Below are positions 1-9,230 of a stretch of DNA of 59,067 nucleotides, piece by piece. A program made the position numbers and the translations under genes. Position 1 is the first letter of the stretch. Every line of letters starts with the position of its first letter. Source of the stretch: an uncultured Collinsella sp. (lineage in GTDB: Bacteria; Actinomycetota; Coriobacteriia; Coriobacteriales; Coriobacteriaceae); assembly GCA_959601045.1 (NCBI GenBank), contig CAUGNZ010000011.1, forward strand, positions 1 to 59,067, given 5' to 3'. The notes below the pieces were generated by a model. The model saw only the letters and a program-made list of their open reading frames with translations. It made no database searches and was not told where the DNA came from.

Positions 1-343
1 GCCGCGCGGCAAGGAGATATATTGCCAGACCGGAGGGGCGCCGGGGGCGGGAATCGCGCACTCCATATTTTGTTCACAAATGAATAGGTCCCTCAGTCGC
101 ATCACTGAGGTTAAAACTGAAGCATTGGCTTCTGATATTGGCGATGACCAGCTGTTTTATGAATATTGAGACATCGGCCATCTCTGGAGCGCCACTTTAC
201 TCCAAAAGCATCAGCTATTTGTTTCCCGTCGGTAAAAGGCAGGTTTTATTCGCCAAGCGTTCTTATATAGAGAGGTTCGGGTTCGAACCCGTGGCGCGGC
301 AACAAAAAAGCGGCCGGCGTCCGCCAGTCGCTTTTCTATTCTA
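1..343. other. Gene-free stretch before tRNA-Lys
   Basis: No convincing coding frame is seen here. It holds small inverted repeats (for example CCTCAGT/ACTGAGG around 91-110 and GAAGC/GCTTC around 118-133). Near 272-302 a T-arm-like sequence, GGTTCGGGTTCGAACCCG, is followed by an acceptor-like GTGGCGCGGCAAC on the plus strand. It looks like the 3' half of a tRNA without its 5' half, so it may be a remnant or a distant relative of the tRNA-tailed elements at 15.6 and 58.2 kb. Confidence 0.5.
303..336 (-). terminator. Terminator of tRNA-Lys
   Basis: Read on the minus strand, an imperfect GC-rich stem (GCGAC.GGC/GCC.G.CGC) is followed by TTTTTT just after the tRNA-Lys 3' end. Confidence 0.6.
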
Positions 344-419
344 TGGTGGGCCGTCAGGGGTTCGAACCCTGGACCTTGGGATTAAAAGTCCCCTGCTCTG
401 CCAGCTGAGCTAACGGCCC
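344..419 (-). tRNA. tRNA-Lys (anticodon TTT)
   Basis: The minus strand folds as a full tRNA beginning GGGCCGTTAGCTCAGCTGG, with anticodon loop CTTTTAA (anticodon UUU), T-arm GGGTTCGAACCC and an encoded CCA end. The length is 76 nt. Confidence 0.97.
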
Positions 420-428
420 GCGGGTGGC

Positions 429-457
429 ATTGTACCACGGTCTGGGACTATTCCCAA
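429..457 (-). promoter_or_regulatory. Promoter of tRNA-Lys
   Basis: On the minus strand TTGGGA (452-457) and TACAAT (429-434) are 17 nt apart and end about 10 nt before the tRNA. The -35 overlaps the last codons of the upstream aminopeptidase gene. Position and spacing fit a sigma-70-type promoter; this is sequence inference only. Confidence 0.6.
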
Positions 458-1728
458 CTCCATTGGCCGTTCTGGAAAATCACAACTTCACGTCCATCAG
501 GCGTAATGCCCGTAATATCGATGTCGTCCGTGCCGATCATAAAATCGACGTGCGTGCTCGAGACGTTAACACCATGCTCCAGGAGCTCCTCCTTGGACAT
601 GTCGTACCCATCCTCGATACATTCGGGGAAACCGACACCTAGCGCGAGATGGCAGCTAGCGTTCTCGTCATAGAGCGTGTCATAGAACAGAACGCCACTT
701 TCGCGGATCGGCGTGTTCTTGGAGATGAGCGCGACCTCACCCAAACGAGCGGCACCTTCGTCGGTGTCAATGATGCTCGCAAGCGTCGCCTTGCCCACGC
801 GGGCATCGTAGTCCACTACGCGGCCGGCCTCGAACTTAATCCAAAAATCGTCAACCTTGTTCCCGTGGTGAATGAGCGGCATGGCCGAGTACACGATACC
901 GTCGGCGCGCATACGATCAGGCGAGGTGAAAACTTCCTCGGTGGGAATGTTGGGGAAGAAGGGGTGCCCATCGGGCGTCTTGCCCTTGCCGCCGGCCCAC
1001 TCGTGACCCTTCGTCATGCCAATCGTCAGATCGGTTCCATTTTCCGCGATGTAATGCAGGCGGTCAAAACGATTGTCGTTCAGGAAACGCAGGTTCTTTT
1101 CGAACGCCGCGTCATGAAGCTCCCAGTCGCTCTCCGGGTCCTGGCCATCGGCACGAGCGGTGTGCAGAATCGCATTCCACAGCTTATAGATTGCAACCTC
1201 ATCGGCGTCTCCCGGGAACACCTCGCGAGCCCAGGCAACGACCGGCGCGCCGGCGATGCACCACGGGTTGATGTTGTAGTCCAGCCCACGGCGGAAGACC
1301 TTGCACTGCGTATTCCTTGCCTTGGAAGCCGCGGCGGGCTTGGCGGGATCGATACCCTTGAGAGCCGCAGGGTCCGCACCCTCGATAAAGATAAAGCAGG
1401 CACCGTCCTGGGCCAGGGAATCCAACTGCAGGCGCTTCCACTCGGGCGTCTGCTCAAAATAGCTTTTATCGACATGCTCGTACGTGAGCCTCGTCACGGC
1501 ATCATCGGCCCAAATGACCGTCACGTGGCCAGCGCCGGCGTCATAAGCCTCCGCGACCACCACGCGGGCAAAAGGCGCGCACTCGACCGGAGACTGAACG
1601 ACAACCTCCTGGCCGGGCTTGACGTTTACGCCCTTGCGGACAACCAGACGCGCATAGTTTTTAATCTTGGGCTCCAGGGCCTTCATGCCCTCCAGAGCTT
1701 CTTCGACCGTCAGGGCAGCTCGAATCAT
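448..1728 (-). CDS. M29-family aminopeptidase (AmpS/AmpT/PepS type)
   Basis: The protein is about 426 aa, the usual length for cytoplasmic, metal-dependent M29 aminopeptidases, which trim N-terminal residues from peptides. Family features visible are PTEEVFTSPDR (metal-ligand Glu region), ARLGEVAL (second Glu), the His in NASCHLALG and the C-terminal THVDFMIG with His and Asp ligands. The open frame starts four codons earlier at 1740, but GGAG lies 6 nt before the internal ATG at 1728 and nothing resembling a ribosome-binding site precedes the outer ATG, so 1728 is preferred. It stands alone: a terminator separates it from the gene upstream, and the tRNA-Lys promoter begins inside its 3' end. 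Substrate preference cannot be read from sequence. Confidence 0.93.
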   Translation of the reverse strand: MIRAALTVEEALEGMKALEPKIKNYARLVVRKGVNVKPGQEVVVQSPVECAPFARVVVAEAYDAGAGHVTVIWADDAVTRLTYEHVDKSYFEQTPEWKRLQLDSLAQDGACFIFIEGADPAALKGIDPAKPAAASKARNTQCKVFRRGLDYNINPWCIAGAPVVAWAREVFPGDADEVAIYKLWNAILHTARADGQDPESDWELHDAAFEKNLRFLNDNRFDRLHYIAENGTDLTIGMTKGHEWAGGKGKTPDGHPFFPNIPTEEVFTSPDRMRADGIVYSAMPLIHHGNKVDDFWIKFEAGRVVDYDARVGKATLASIIDTDEGAARLGEVALISKNTPIRESGVLFYDTLYDENASCHLALGVGFPECIEDGYDMSKEELLEHGVNVSSTHVDFMIGTDDIDITGITPDGREVVIFQNGQWSWE

Positions 1729-1759
1729 GTGCCACTCCATCTATCTATAGAACAGTAAA

Positions 1760-1787
1760 AAGGCGCGCCGCAAAAACGACGCGCCTT
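1760..1787 (-). terminator. Terminator of the purC-membrane protein unit
   Basis: AAGGCGCG/CGCGCCTT stem, followed on the minus strand by TTTTTAC. It ends transcription coming from the gene at 1818-2393. Confidence 0.8.
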
Positions 1788-1817
1788 ATATCTTAGCGAT
1801 AAGTATGGATACAAGCG

Positions 1818-2393
1818 CTACTTCTTCTTGGAGGCCTTCGTGTCCTCCTCGGCAGCCGCGCGCTCAATAAGAGCGTTGAGCTTGTTCTCGGACATGCCCT
1901 CGGCCTGCGTGCGGTACATGTTGCGCAGGGGACGAATACGAACGAAGTCGTAGATAAAGTCACCCAAAATGACGATGTAAGACAAAACGATGCCGACCAT
2001 CTGGACAGGGCTGGACACCATGCCAGCGGGAGCGAAGTACAGCGAAGCCCAAATGGCCACGACGAGCACCATGCCGATAGCGAGCACGGCCCACCAGATG
2101 CGGCGGCGCTTGGTGTAGTCCTCATCCTGCTTGAGAAGGATATTCGACACCGTGTAGATGCGATCCTCCTTGGCGCGCTGCTTAGCCTTGCGGGCGCGCT
2201 TCTCCTCTTTAGAGAGGCCCTCGAGGTTCTCGCCCTTCTCGAGCTCTTTGCGGCGTGCCTTAGACGAAGCCGGCACGACGCGGACAGAGCTCGCTGCCTG
2301 ACGGGCGGGCTTGGCGGATGCGGCGGACTTGCGCGCAACCCCGGTAACTTCGTGGGATTGCGTGCGCTTGTTCGTGGCGCTACGGGTACTCAC
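1818..2393 (-). CDS. Small basic membrane protein, unknown function
   Basis: This 191-aa protein has a long, very basic and probably disordered N-terminus (about residues 1-85, rich in Arg, Lys, Ala, with a KEEKRARKAKQRAKE charged helix). Two hydrophobic segments follow (about 98-120 and 128-150), then a charged C-terminal helix ending in KASKKK. I do not recognise a family; it resembles small, conserved actinobacterial membrane proteins of unknown role. The GTG start directly abuts the purC stop codon (TAA-GTG), so it is almost certainly translated from the purC message. Whether that link is functional or just convenience is unknown. Confidence 0.7.
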   Translation of the reverse strand: MSTRSATNKRTQSHEVTGVARKSAASAKPARQAASSVRVVPASSKARRKELEKGENLEGLSKEEKRARKAKQRAKEDRIYTVSNILLKQDEDYTKRRRIWWAVLAIGMVLVVAIWASLYFAPAGMVSSPVQMVGIVLSYIVILGDFIYDFVRIRPLRNMYRTQAEGMSENKLNALIERAAAEEDTKASKKK

Positions 2394-3281
2394 TTATGCG
2401 TTCTCCTTCATGCTTGTGAACTGGGCGCCCGTGATGATCTGGAAGGCCTCGCGATAGCGCTCGGACGTGCCATCGATGACCTCGGCGGGCAGATGCGGGG
2501 TCTCCCCCGTCATATCCCAGTTGGCTTTGAGCCAATTGCGGACGAATTGCTTGTCGTAGCTGGGCTGAATCTTGCCCTCCTCGTAGCTGGCGGCAGGCCA
2601 GAAACGGCTGGAGTCGGGCGTGAGGCACTCGTCGATCAGCGTAACCTTGCCATCGATGACACCGAACTCGAACTTGGTGTCGGCAATGATGATGCCACGG
2701 GTCGCTGCATACTCGGCGGCAGCCTTGTAGATCTTGAGGGAAAGGTCGCGAATCTGCGTGGCGATGTCCTCGCCCACGATCTCGCAGCAACGCTCGAACG
2801 AGATGTTCTCGTCGTGGTCACCGATCTCGGCCTTCGTGGACGGCGTGAACAGCGGCTCGGGAAGCTTGGAAGCCTCGGTCAGGCCCTCAGGCAGCTGGAT
2901 GCCGCAGACGGTGCCGTTCTCGTCGTAGGTCTTCTTGCCCGAACCGGTCAGATAGCCGCGGACGATGCACTCGATAGGAATCGTCTGGGCCTTCTTAACC
3001 AGCATGGCGCGGCCGGCGAGGTAGTCACGATACTCAGCAAACTCCTCGGGGAAATCCGCCGGGTCGATGGAAACGAGATGGTTGGGGACGATGTCGGCAA
3101 ACTTATCAAACCAGAATGCCGAGATGCGATTGAGCACCTCTCCCTTAAACGGAATCTCGTCGGGAAGAATGAAGTCGAACGCAGAAATGCGGTCGGTGGC
3201 GACCATCAGCAGGTTTTCACCGGCATCGTAGATATCACGAACCTTGCCACGGGAATCCGGACGACGCTCCATCGTTGTCAC
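2394..3281 (-). CDS. purC: Phosphoribosylaminoimidazole-succinocarboxamide synthase
   Basis: PurC (SAICAR synthetase) joins aspartate to CAIR with ATP in de novo purine synthesis. Diagnostic motifs are GKVRDIY near the N-terminus, RISAFD, ECIVRGYLTGSG, LFTPSTKAE with GDHDENISF, DTKFEFG and DECLTPDSSRFW. The length of about 295 aa is typical of the longer bacterial form. The frame can begin at GTG 3290, but AGGAG overlaps that codon. The next GTG (3281), 8 nt after the ribosome-binding site, is the better start. It is followed without a gap by a small membrane protein gene. purB lies about 11 kb away on the same strand, so the purine genes are dispersed here. Confidence 0.95.
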   Translation of the reverse strand: MTTMERRPDSRGKVRDIYDAGENLLMVATDRISAFDFILPDEIPFKGEVLNRISAFWFDKFADIVPNHLVSIDPADFPEEFAEYRDYLAGRAMLVKKAQTIPIECIVRGYLTGSGKKTYDENGTVCGIQLPEGLTEASKLPEPLFTPSTKAEIGDHDENISFERCCEIVGEDIATQIRDLSLKIYKAAAEYAATRGIIIADTKFEFGVIDGKVTLIDECLTPDSSRFWPAASYEEGKIQPSYDKQFVRNWLKANWDMTGETPHLPAEVIDGTSERYREAFQIITGAQFTSMKENA

Positions 3282-3390
3282 GTGAGTCACTCCTTACCAA
3301 AATACGACAGTAATGCGGGTTCTTTCCCGCACGTTTTCGCAAACTCGGAGCGGCAGGGACGAAACCCCTCCTTCACCGAATAGCGAAAAG

Positions 3391-4956
3391 CTAGTGCTCC
3401 ATTGTAGTAGATGCCGCGTCCGCCGTGTGCTCGCGAGGCAGATGAATCGTAAAAGTCGTACCCTTTCCAAGCTCCGACTCCACGGAAATGTAGCCATGAT
3501 GTCGCTCGACGATCTGTTTAGTCACGGCGAGGCCCACGCCCAGACCGCCCGCCTCACGGGCACGGCTGGCATCGGCGCGCCAAAAACGGCCGAAGATGCG
3601 CGACAAGTCATCCTTGGCAATACCGATGCCGGTATCAGAAACGGCGACGCTGACGTGTTTGCGGTCACTGAGCACCGACACCACGACCCAACCGCCCTCG
3701 GGGGTGTAGCGCATGGCGTTGCTCATGAGATTGATGACGCATTGTGTGATCATGTCGGGATCGGCTTCGACGACATCGTCGTGACCTTGGGTCTCGTCAG
3801 CAAAGCGCAAGCGCAGATCGCGGTCGACAAACAGGCGCTCCTGGGCATTGACGATGGAACGCACGAAAGGAACCATGTCCACCGGCTCAAGGTTGAGCGG
3901 AGCCGTGCTGTTTTCCATGCGCGATAGATCGAGCATCTGCTGCACCAGACGAGCCAGGCGACGCGTCTCGGAAGCAACAGTCTCCAAGTGCTCATCGTCG
4001 GTAGGATATACGCCATCCTGCATGGCCTCGACCGTTGCGAGCATGGCCATAAGCGGAGTACGAAGTTCGTGAGCCACGTCCGAGGTCAAACGTTTCTCGT
4101 GTTTCATATCCTTCTCGAGCGAAGTGGCCATCTCATCGAAGGTCTCACCCAGCTGATCAATCTCGTCATCGCCGCGTAAGCCCGTACGAGCAGACAGATC
4201 GCCATCGCGAATTTGCTTGGCCGTGCTGGTAATACGGTGAATCGGCTTGGTGAGCATGCGCGACACGAGTGATCCGATAACGACCGAAATGCAAACTGCA
4301 ACAACCGCAGCAAGGGCCATGGCGTTAAAGGTCTTCTCCCTAAACGCAGAATCTGCCTTGGTGAGCAAGGCATCGGAGCCGATGGCCCACAGCTTTACTT
4401 GTCCGACATGCTCGCCGGAAGACGTTATGATTTCGACGTTTGCAACGCTATCGGAGCCGGTGGGAGCCGACGAGACCGGACTATGCGATGCTTTTTTCCC
4501 GCTCGAGCTGCTCGACGGCGATTCGTTCTCGCGCACATCGGCGGTCGCGCTTGCCGAAGGCCATGAGTCGTCATAAACGACAACGCCTTTCTTGTTGACG
4601 ACCTGCATACCCAAATCGTCGGACACCAAACTCGATGTCGCGACCGTACGTAGCTCGCCCGCAGTCCAATTGCCGTTTTCCTCATACGACGTCGCAAGCT
4701 TTTCGGCAGCGGAATTTGCGATTTCGACGATATTGGAGCGCGTGTAATCCGAAAAGACCGTGCCCCACACAACAGAGACCACGCCCACCAGCACCAATAC
4801 CGTCATGAGCGATGTCAGAGCAAAAGCAAGTGCCATGCGCGAGGGATAGCTCATCGTTGGCCGTGAATCGGAGCGAGGCGTGTTCCAACTAGCCTTGGAA
4901 CCCGCCTCGCTCTCCTGCTTGTGCTTTTGTCCGATTTCAAAGCGCGCAGGTGTCAT
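3391..4956 (-). CDS. Two-component sensor histidine kinase
   Basis: Membrane kinase of 521 aa. It has TM1 at about 41-65, a roughly 145-residue extracytoplasmic sensor with a Ser-rich low-complexity stretch (about 145-170), TM2 at about 212-232, and HAMP at about 232-285. The HisKA motif DVAHELRTPL carries phospho-acceptor His296. A HATPase_c domain follows, with N-box NLMSNAMRYTP, DTGIGI, and GGLGVGLAV. The response regulator is immediately upstream (stop at 4968, 11 nt before this ATG), so the pair is co-transcribed and probably cognate. The signal sensed cannot be deduced. GGAAA 8 nt before the ATG is a weak ribosome-binding site; an internal Met35 just before TM1 is an alternative start. 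Confidence 0.92.
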   Translation of the reverse strand: MTPARFEIGQKHKQESEAGSKASWNTPRSDSRPTMSYPSRMALAFALTSLMTVLVLVGVVSVVWGTVFSDYTRSNIVEIANSAAEKLATSYEENGNWTAGELRTVATSSLVSDDLGMQVVNKKGVVVYDDSWPSASATADVRENESPSSSSSGKKASHSPVSSAPTGSDSVANVEIITSSGEHVGQVKLWAIGSDALLTKADSAFREKTFNAMALAAVVAVCISVVIGSLVSRMLTKPIHRITSTAKQIRDGDLSARTGLRGDDEIDQLGETFDEMATSLEKDMKHEKRLTSDVAHELRTPLMAMLATVEAMQDGVYPTDDEHLETVASETRRLARLVQQMLDLSRMENSTAPLNLEPVDMVPFVRSIVNAQERLFVDRDLRLRFADETQGHDDVVEADPDMITQCVINLMSNAMRYTPEGGWVVVSVLSDRKHVSVAVSDTGIGIAKDDLSRIFGRFWRADASRAREAGGLGVGLAVTKQIVERHHGYISVESELGKGTTFTIHLPREHTADAASTTMEH

Positions 4957-4967
4957 ATGTGATTTCC

Positions 4968-5690
4968 CTATTTCTCGTCCGACTTATCGGTCTTGGCCGG
5001 AGCCTCGAAGCGATAGCCGACACCGTGGACGGTGTAGAGCCACTTGGGCTTCTTGGGATCATCGCCCAGCTTGGCGCGGAGGTTCTTCACGTGGCTATCG
5101 ATGGTGCGCTCATAGCCCTCAAAGTCGTAGCCGAGCACCTTCTCGACCAGCTCCATGCGGTTGTAGACGCGACCGGGGTGACGGGCAAGCGTGGTGAGCA
5201 GCTTAAACTCGGAAGCCGTCAGGTCGACTTCCTTGCCCTCGACCAAAATCTTGTGGCCCGAGATATCGATGACCAGATCGCCGAAGTCGAGTACCTCGAC
5301 GGCTGGCTCGTCGGCCTGATGGGCACGGCGGAACAGAGCGCGAACGCGCGCGACAAGCTCGCGCGGCGAGAACGGCTTAATCAGATAGTCGTCGGCGCCG
5401 AGCTCAAGACCGATAATACGGTCCTCGATCTCGCCCTTGGCAGTCAGCATGATGATGGGGACATCCGAGGTATCGCGAATGGTGCGGCAAACGCGCTCGC
5501 CGGGGATCTTGGGGAGCATAAGGTCGAGCACGACCAGGTCAAACTGATGCTTCTCGAACTCCTCGATCGCGGACTGGCCGTCGCCGACACCCACAACCCA
5601 GTAGCCTTCGCGCTCGAGATAGGCAGCGACGGCGTCACGGATTGCCTTCTCATCCTCGACCAGCAGAATCTTTTTTGCATCTGAAGCCAT
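4968..5690 (-). CDS. OmpR/PhoB-family response regulator
   Basis: 240-aa regulator. The N-terminal receiver domain has the acidic pair E12/D13, phospho-acceptor Asp56 in DLVVLDLMLP, and Lys in LIKPF. The C-terminal winged-helix DNA-binding domain includes LTASEFKLL and the typical ending LYTVHGVGYRFE. The longest frame begins at a TTG (5711), but the run GGGGGG 7 nt before the ATG at 5690 identifies that ATG as the start. It is the first gene of a two-gene unit with the histidine kinase; target genes are unknown. Confidence 0.94.
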   Translation of the reverse strand: MASDAKKILLVEDEKAIRDAVAAYLEREGYWVVGVGDGQSAIEEFEKHQFDLVVLDLMLPKIPGERVCRTIRDTSDVPIIMLTAKGEIEDRIIGLELGADDYLIKPFSPRELVARVRALFRRAHQADEPAVEVLDFGDLVIDISGHKILVEGKEVDLTASEFKLLTTLARHPGRVYNRMELVEKVLGYDFEGYERTIDSHVKNLRAKLGDDPKKPKWLYTVHGVGYRFEAPAKTDKSDEK

Positions 5691-5843
5691 AACACGGCCC
5701 CCCTGTCTCAATCAGCTAAGAACAAGCCCATTTTAACGCACCTGAGCCCGCCGGATGCCACTATGACGCGGCAGCTCGGCGGGCGGTACTCACAATTACA
5801 ACGCGTTTATTCCCCTGTTGGCGCCTTTTTAACCCCTCTAAGC

Positions 5844-7055
5844 TTAAAGAGAGAATAGGCGTGCGGTGACCGTCTCGGGTATACCCTGGCTGTTGCGCAC
5901 CGTGGCGTACGTAAGGAATGAGTCCGATTTTCCCGCCGTAGCTGGATAATCGCCATATTCCAAAGCGCGGTCGGGCGACAGTAGCGAGCCATAGGTCTTG
6001 GCAGAAGTGTCGATGAGAAAATGCGATGACTGTACCTTAACGAGATATTTATTCTTCTTGCCGGCAGCACATGCGAGCGGCTCGCGGGACAGGAAGAGGT
6101 ACGGCCCTCCCTCATTACCGATATACGTGCCCATGTTGCCCAAGCTGCCCACGCCACTATAGGTCGCCTCGATAGAAAACACGAAGGTATCGCCCATATA
6201 TACGGCCTCGAAAGGCGAGACTGACGAGGGAAGGACTAGCTGGGCACGTTTGGTGTTGTTGCCGTCGGTCAGATCGATTGCCGTTATGCCGTAGTAGACA
6301 CCCTCGTCGTTGCGAACACGCGGCGAGATGGTCAAAATGCCGTCGCTCGCACGCGGGGCCGATGCAAAGCGACCCGTCGATTTCCAAATTGTCTCGGCCT
6401 TGGATTCATCAAGCGAGCGACGATAGCAAAACGAATCACTACTCGTTTTATTGCCGCCTGCCGAAGGCATTTTATACCAGATGACTGATGACCCGAACGC
6501 CGTGAACAGTGGCGGATCATAGTCCTTGCCACCCCGATCGAGCTCAACCACGTCGCCAGAGAGCGAAGCGCCCGACAGATTTTGAGCGTAGAGCTTCCAC
6601 GATGAATTGGCAAAGTTCATCTCAACCCACGCAAACACGCCATCGCCGGCGCGGACATCGTAAAACGAATACCCCGCACCTTCGATAGGATCCTCGATTA
6701 ATGTGGTAAGCGAGCCGTCGCCCAAGTTGAACACGCCAAGCGTGTTGGCATGTAACGCAGACGCCGGGGCCATCATCGCCGCGGCGTAGTCACCATCGCA
6801 GTAGTACAGTAGCGTGCCCAGCGGCAGCGTCCACGAGGCCGCAGGCTCAAGATCGATATCGACGGCCTCATACTCATCAGTGATCGAGACGATCTTTGAG
6901 TCGTCCTTGATAACCTGCGGCTCGCCGGCGGCATCATCGCTGGTGCCCGTTTTTTTCGAGCATCCGGCAAGCACCGTGGCAGCGCCCGCGGCAGCCCCAC
7001 CGAGTACAAAGCCGCGACGCGATATTCCGTTCTTGATGTGATCGGCGATACCCAT
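5844..7055 (-). CDS. Twin-arginine-signal lipoprotein, probable beta-propeller-like
   Basis: 403-aa exported protein. The N-terminus has SRRGFVLGGAAAGAATVLAGC: a twin-arginine motif followed by a hydrophobic stretch and a lipobox (LAGC), so it is predicted to be exported folded by Tat and lipid-anchored. The rest is beta-rich with repeated short hydrophobic strands, consistent with a propeller-like fold, but no catalytic motif or named family is recognised. Its ATG overlaps the stop of the upstream TSCPD gene (TAATG), so the two are translationally coupled. Confidence 0.75.
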   Translation of the reverse strand: MGIADHIKNGISRRGFVLGGAAAGAATVLAGCSKKTGTSDDAAGEPQVIKDDSKIVSITDEYEAVDIDLEPAASWTLPLGTLLYYCDGDYAAAMMAPASALHANTLGVFNLGDGSLTTLIEDPIEGAGYSFYDVRAGDGVFAWVEMNFANSSWKLYAQNLSGASLSGDVVELDRGGKDYDPPLFTAFGSSVIWYKMPSAGGNKTSSDSFCYRRSLDESKAETIWKSTGRFASAPRASDGILTISPRVRNDEGVYYGITAIDLTDGNNTKRAQLVLPSSVSPFEAVYMGDTFVFSIEATYSGVGSLGNMGTYIGNEGGPYLFLSREPLACAAGKKNKYLVKVQSSHFLIDTSAKTYGSLLSPDRALEYGDYPATAGKSDSFLTYATVRNSQGIPETVTARLFSL

Positions 7056-7318
7056 TAGGCGATCTCGGCGCGAGCGGCCTCGATAGCGCGTGTAAGCTGG
7101 TCGGCGCAGGAGGTCTTTTTCATACCGCAGGTATTACCGGCGAGAACCTCGATGACGCGATCGGCAGGGGCGCCCTCGACCAGCTTAGAGATAGCCTTGA
7201 GATTGCCGTTGCAGCCACCGGTAAACTCGACGCCCACCACCTTGTTGCCGTCATCAGAAAGATCAAGGTGGATATTGCGAGCGCATACGCCCTGAGGCTT
7301 GTAATCAAAACTAATCAT
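7055..7318 (-). CDS. TSCPD-domain protein (TIGR03905-like)
   Basis: 87-aa protein resembling the small stand-alone TSCPD family, a domain also found at the C-terminus of some ribonucleotide reductases. Conserved features are GGCNGNL and a C-terminal CGMKKTSCADQL, giving paired cysteines that may bind metal. The function of the stand-alone form is not established. It overlaps by one base with the downstream lipoprotein gene (TAATG), which may only reflect operon packing. Confidence 0.85.
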   Translation of the reverse strand: MISFDYKPQGVCARNIHLDLSDDGNKVVGVEFTGGCNGNLKAISKLVEGAPADRVIEVLAGNTCGMKKTSCADQLTRAIEAARAEIA

Positions 7319-7431
7319 TGCGTTCCCCTCTCGTAAAGCAATTTCAGACGTCTATTATCCCCGTCCGAACCGATAAAGTATCGCGGGCACCGATTCAACA
7401 TCCCCCGATGCGCAGACCGGCGACAGCAATG

Positions 7432-9230
7432 CTAGCAATCTGCTTCCCGAGCGTGGACTTTTCGTTTCTCTTGATACATGTTGTGGTCGGCGATGTGGTA
7501 CATCTCGGTCAGCGAACATCCGGGTGTCTCTGCCGTCGCGACGCCAAACGACGCACTGACTGTCAACACCTCATCGCTCGCAGCAGCAAGGCTGAGGCGA
7601 AGATCTTGCACCACTTTGCATGCGGATTCGCGATCGGTGTGAGGGCAAATCAGCAAGAACTCGTCTCCACCAACGCGCATGGGTACAAATTTCTCGCCTG
7701 CCGCCCGCTTCAATACAGATGCAGTACGCCGTAGCAACTCATCGCCCATTTCGTGACCGTAGAGATCATTGGTGCGCTTGAGGAAATTGCAGTCCATCAT
7801 GATCACACTCACGGGCAGGGACTCGTTCACCAGGTCGTCGCCAAGGGACTCAAGGTAATTTCTATTGCGAAGTCCCGTCAGCTTGTCCTGGAAAGAAAGC
7901 TCCTCGGCGCGCTTTGTCATCGAGATGTTATGCGTCGCCACGACGACCGATTCCAGTCGACCCTGCTCGTCGCGGCGCTGTGGAACAACCTGCAGCGAAT
8001 ACCACGTACCTCGGCAATCTCGTACCTCGGCATCCAAGTACGGCATGCCCTCCATACGATTCTGAAGCGTGCTTATATCTATTAGCTCCATGACCGCCTC
8101 GCGGCTTTCGGGACTCACGATGTCTCGGCAAGCCGTTGTCAAAAAGTCATACACCTCGGCGTGCTCGGCAAATATCTTTGCCACCGATGGCGACATGTTA
8201 ATTCCCTCGATCTCGAGCGTATCGAGATGTAGCAGGAAGGTCGACTCATATATGGAACTGATAGCATTGATGATGCCGAGTTGCTTGTCCTTTTCGGCCA
8301 AATTGCGACGATCGGCAATGTTGCGCGCCAACAGCACTACAATCCAAAACGCCAAGCACACCAGCACGCCGGCAGCGATAAATGAAATCCTGCCCGACAT
8401 GACCTCAGATTTGGGATAAAGCGCAAACAGGCGATAGTCCTCATACGCCGCACGCACGGCATACCAGGTACTTCCCCGATATTCGATACGTGTTAAGCCT
8501 TCGTCTTTCCAATCAATTCCGCTATCGGCAAGAAGCCGGGAAAGGGTTAGATCGACATTCGAATCGTTTGAGGAAACGATCTGCATATCGCGCATCACGA
8601 GCACCGTTGGGCTCTGATGGAATGTGTTGTTCACGAGCACGTCGGCGATCGTATACGAATAATCATCGGCGGGCTCGAGCGCAAGCGATCGATACCCCAG
8701 CGCTACGCCATCACCGTACGGAACAACACTCACGGCAAAATCGACATCGCGACGCTCAACGACCGTCGAGTAGGACACCTTGGATCCTCGATACATCGAT
8801 GCGACCGACGAACAGGCCAGCTCCTCTCGCCACAGCATCAGCGGATCGCGACCATCAATATCGTAATGAGCGGCCATATGGCCGTCGGCGTCCATGACCA
8901 ACATTCCCGAAAGGTGCTCGGTATGGACGTACTCCTCGACGAGGTCATCGTTGACTTCAACGTGATCAGACGGCAAGAACGTCGAAAACGACTCGAGCGC
9001 GGCATCCAAATTGTGCGTCGCTTCGGTTTTTCTTCCCTGTTCATATCGGTCATATTTTTCGCAGGCGTTTTTAAAAACACCATGGTTTCCTGGCCAAACC
9101 CAAGCGTTTTATCGAGACAGCGATGCGTGCCGACCATATACAGCAGACCCAACAAAGCAGCGCTGGCCACAACGCAGATAGCCGCGGTGACTAATGCCTT
9201 TCGGCGTAAGCGGCGCTCATCATTTGTCAT
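7432..9230 (-). CDS. Membrane GGDEF protein (diguanylate cyclase) requiring a -1 frame change
   Basis: Two overlapping frames make one sensible protein of about 599 aa. Frame A starts at ATG 9230 (ATGA overlap with the upstream gene) and encodes TM1 (about residues 12-34) up to Lys54. A -1 shift at T-TTA-AAA (9075-9069) then continues into the frame encoding an extracytoplasmic sensor of about 230 residues, a second TM, a PAS-like region and a GGDEF domain with intact RVGGDEF. GGDEF enzymes make cyclic di-GMP from GTP; no RxxD inhibitory site is seen just before the motif. Without the shift, the protein ends after about 130 residues. It could be programmed frameshifting, a true mutation or a homopolymer sequencing error. 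A soluble-binding-protein gene directly upstream suggests ligand-controlled signalling. Confidence 0.8.
9069..9075 (-). promoter_or_regulatory. Putative -1 frameshift slippery heptamer
   Basis: On the minus strand the zero-frame codons read TTT TTA AAA ACG. The heptamer T-TTA-AAA fits the X-XXY-YYZ rule, and slipping back one base yields codons that continue without interruption into the GGDEF frame. No stimulatory pseudoknot was identified. Confidence 0.4.
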
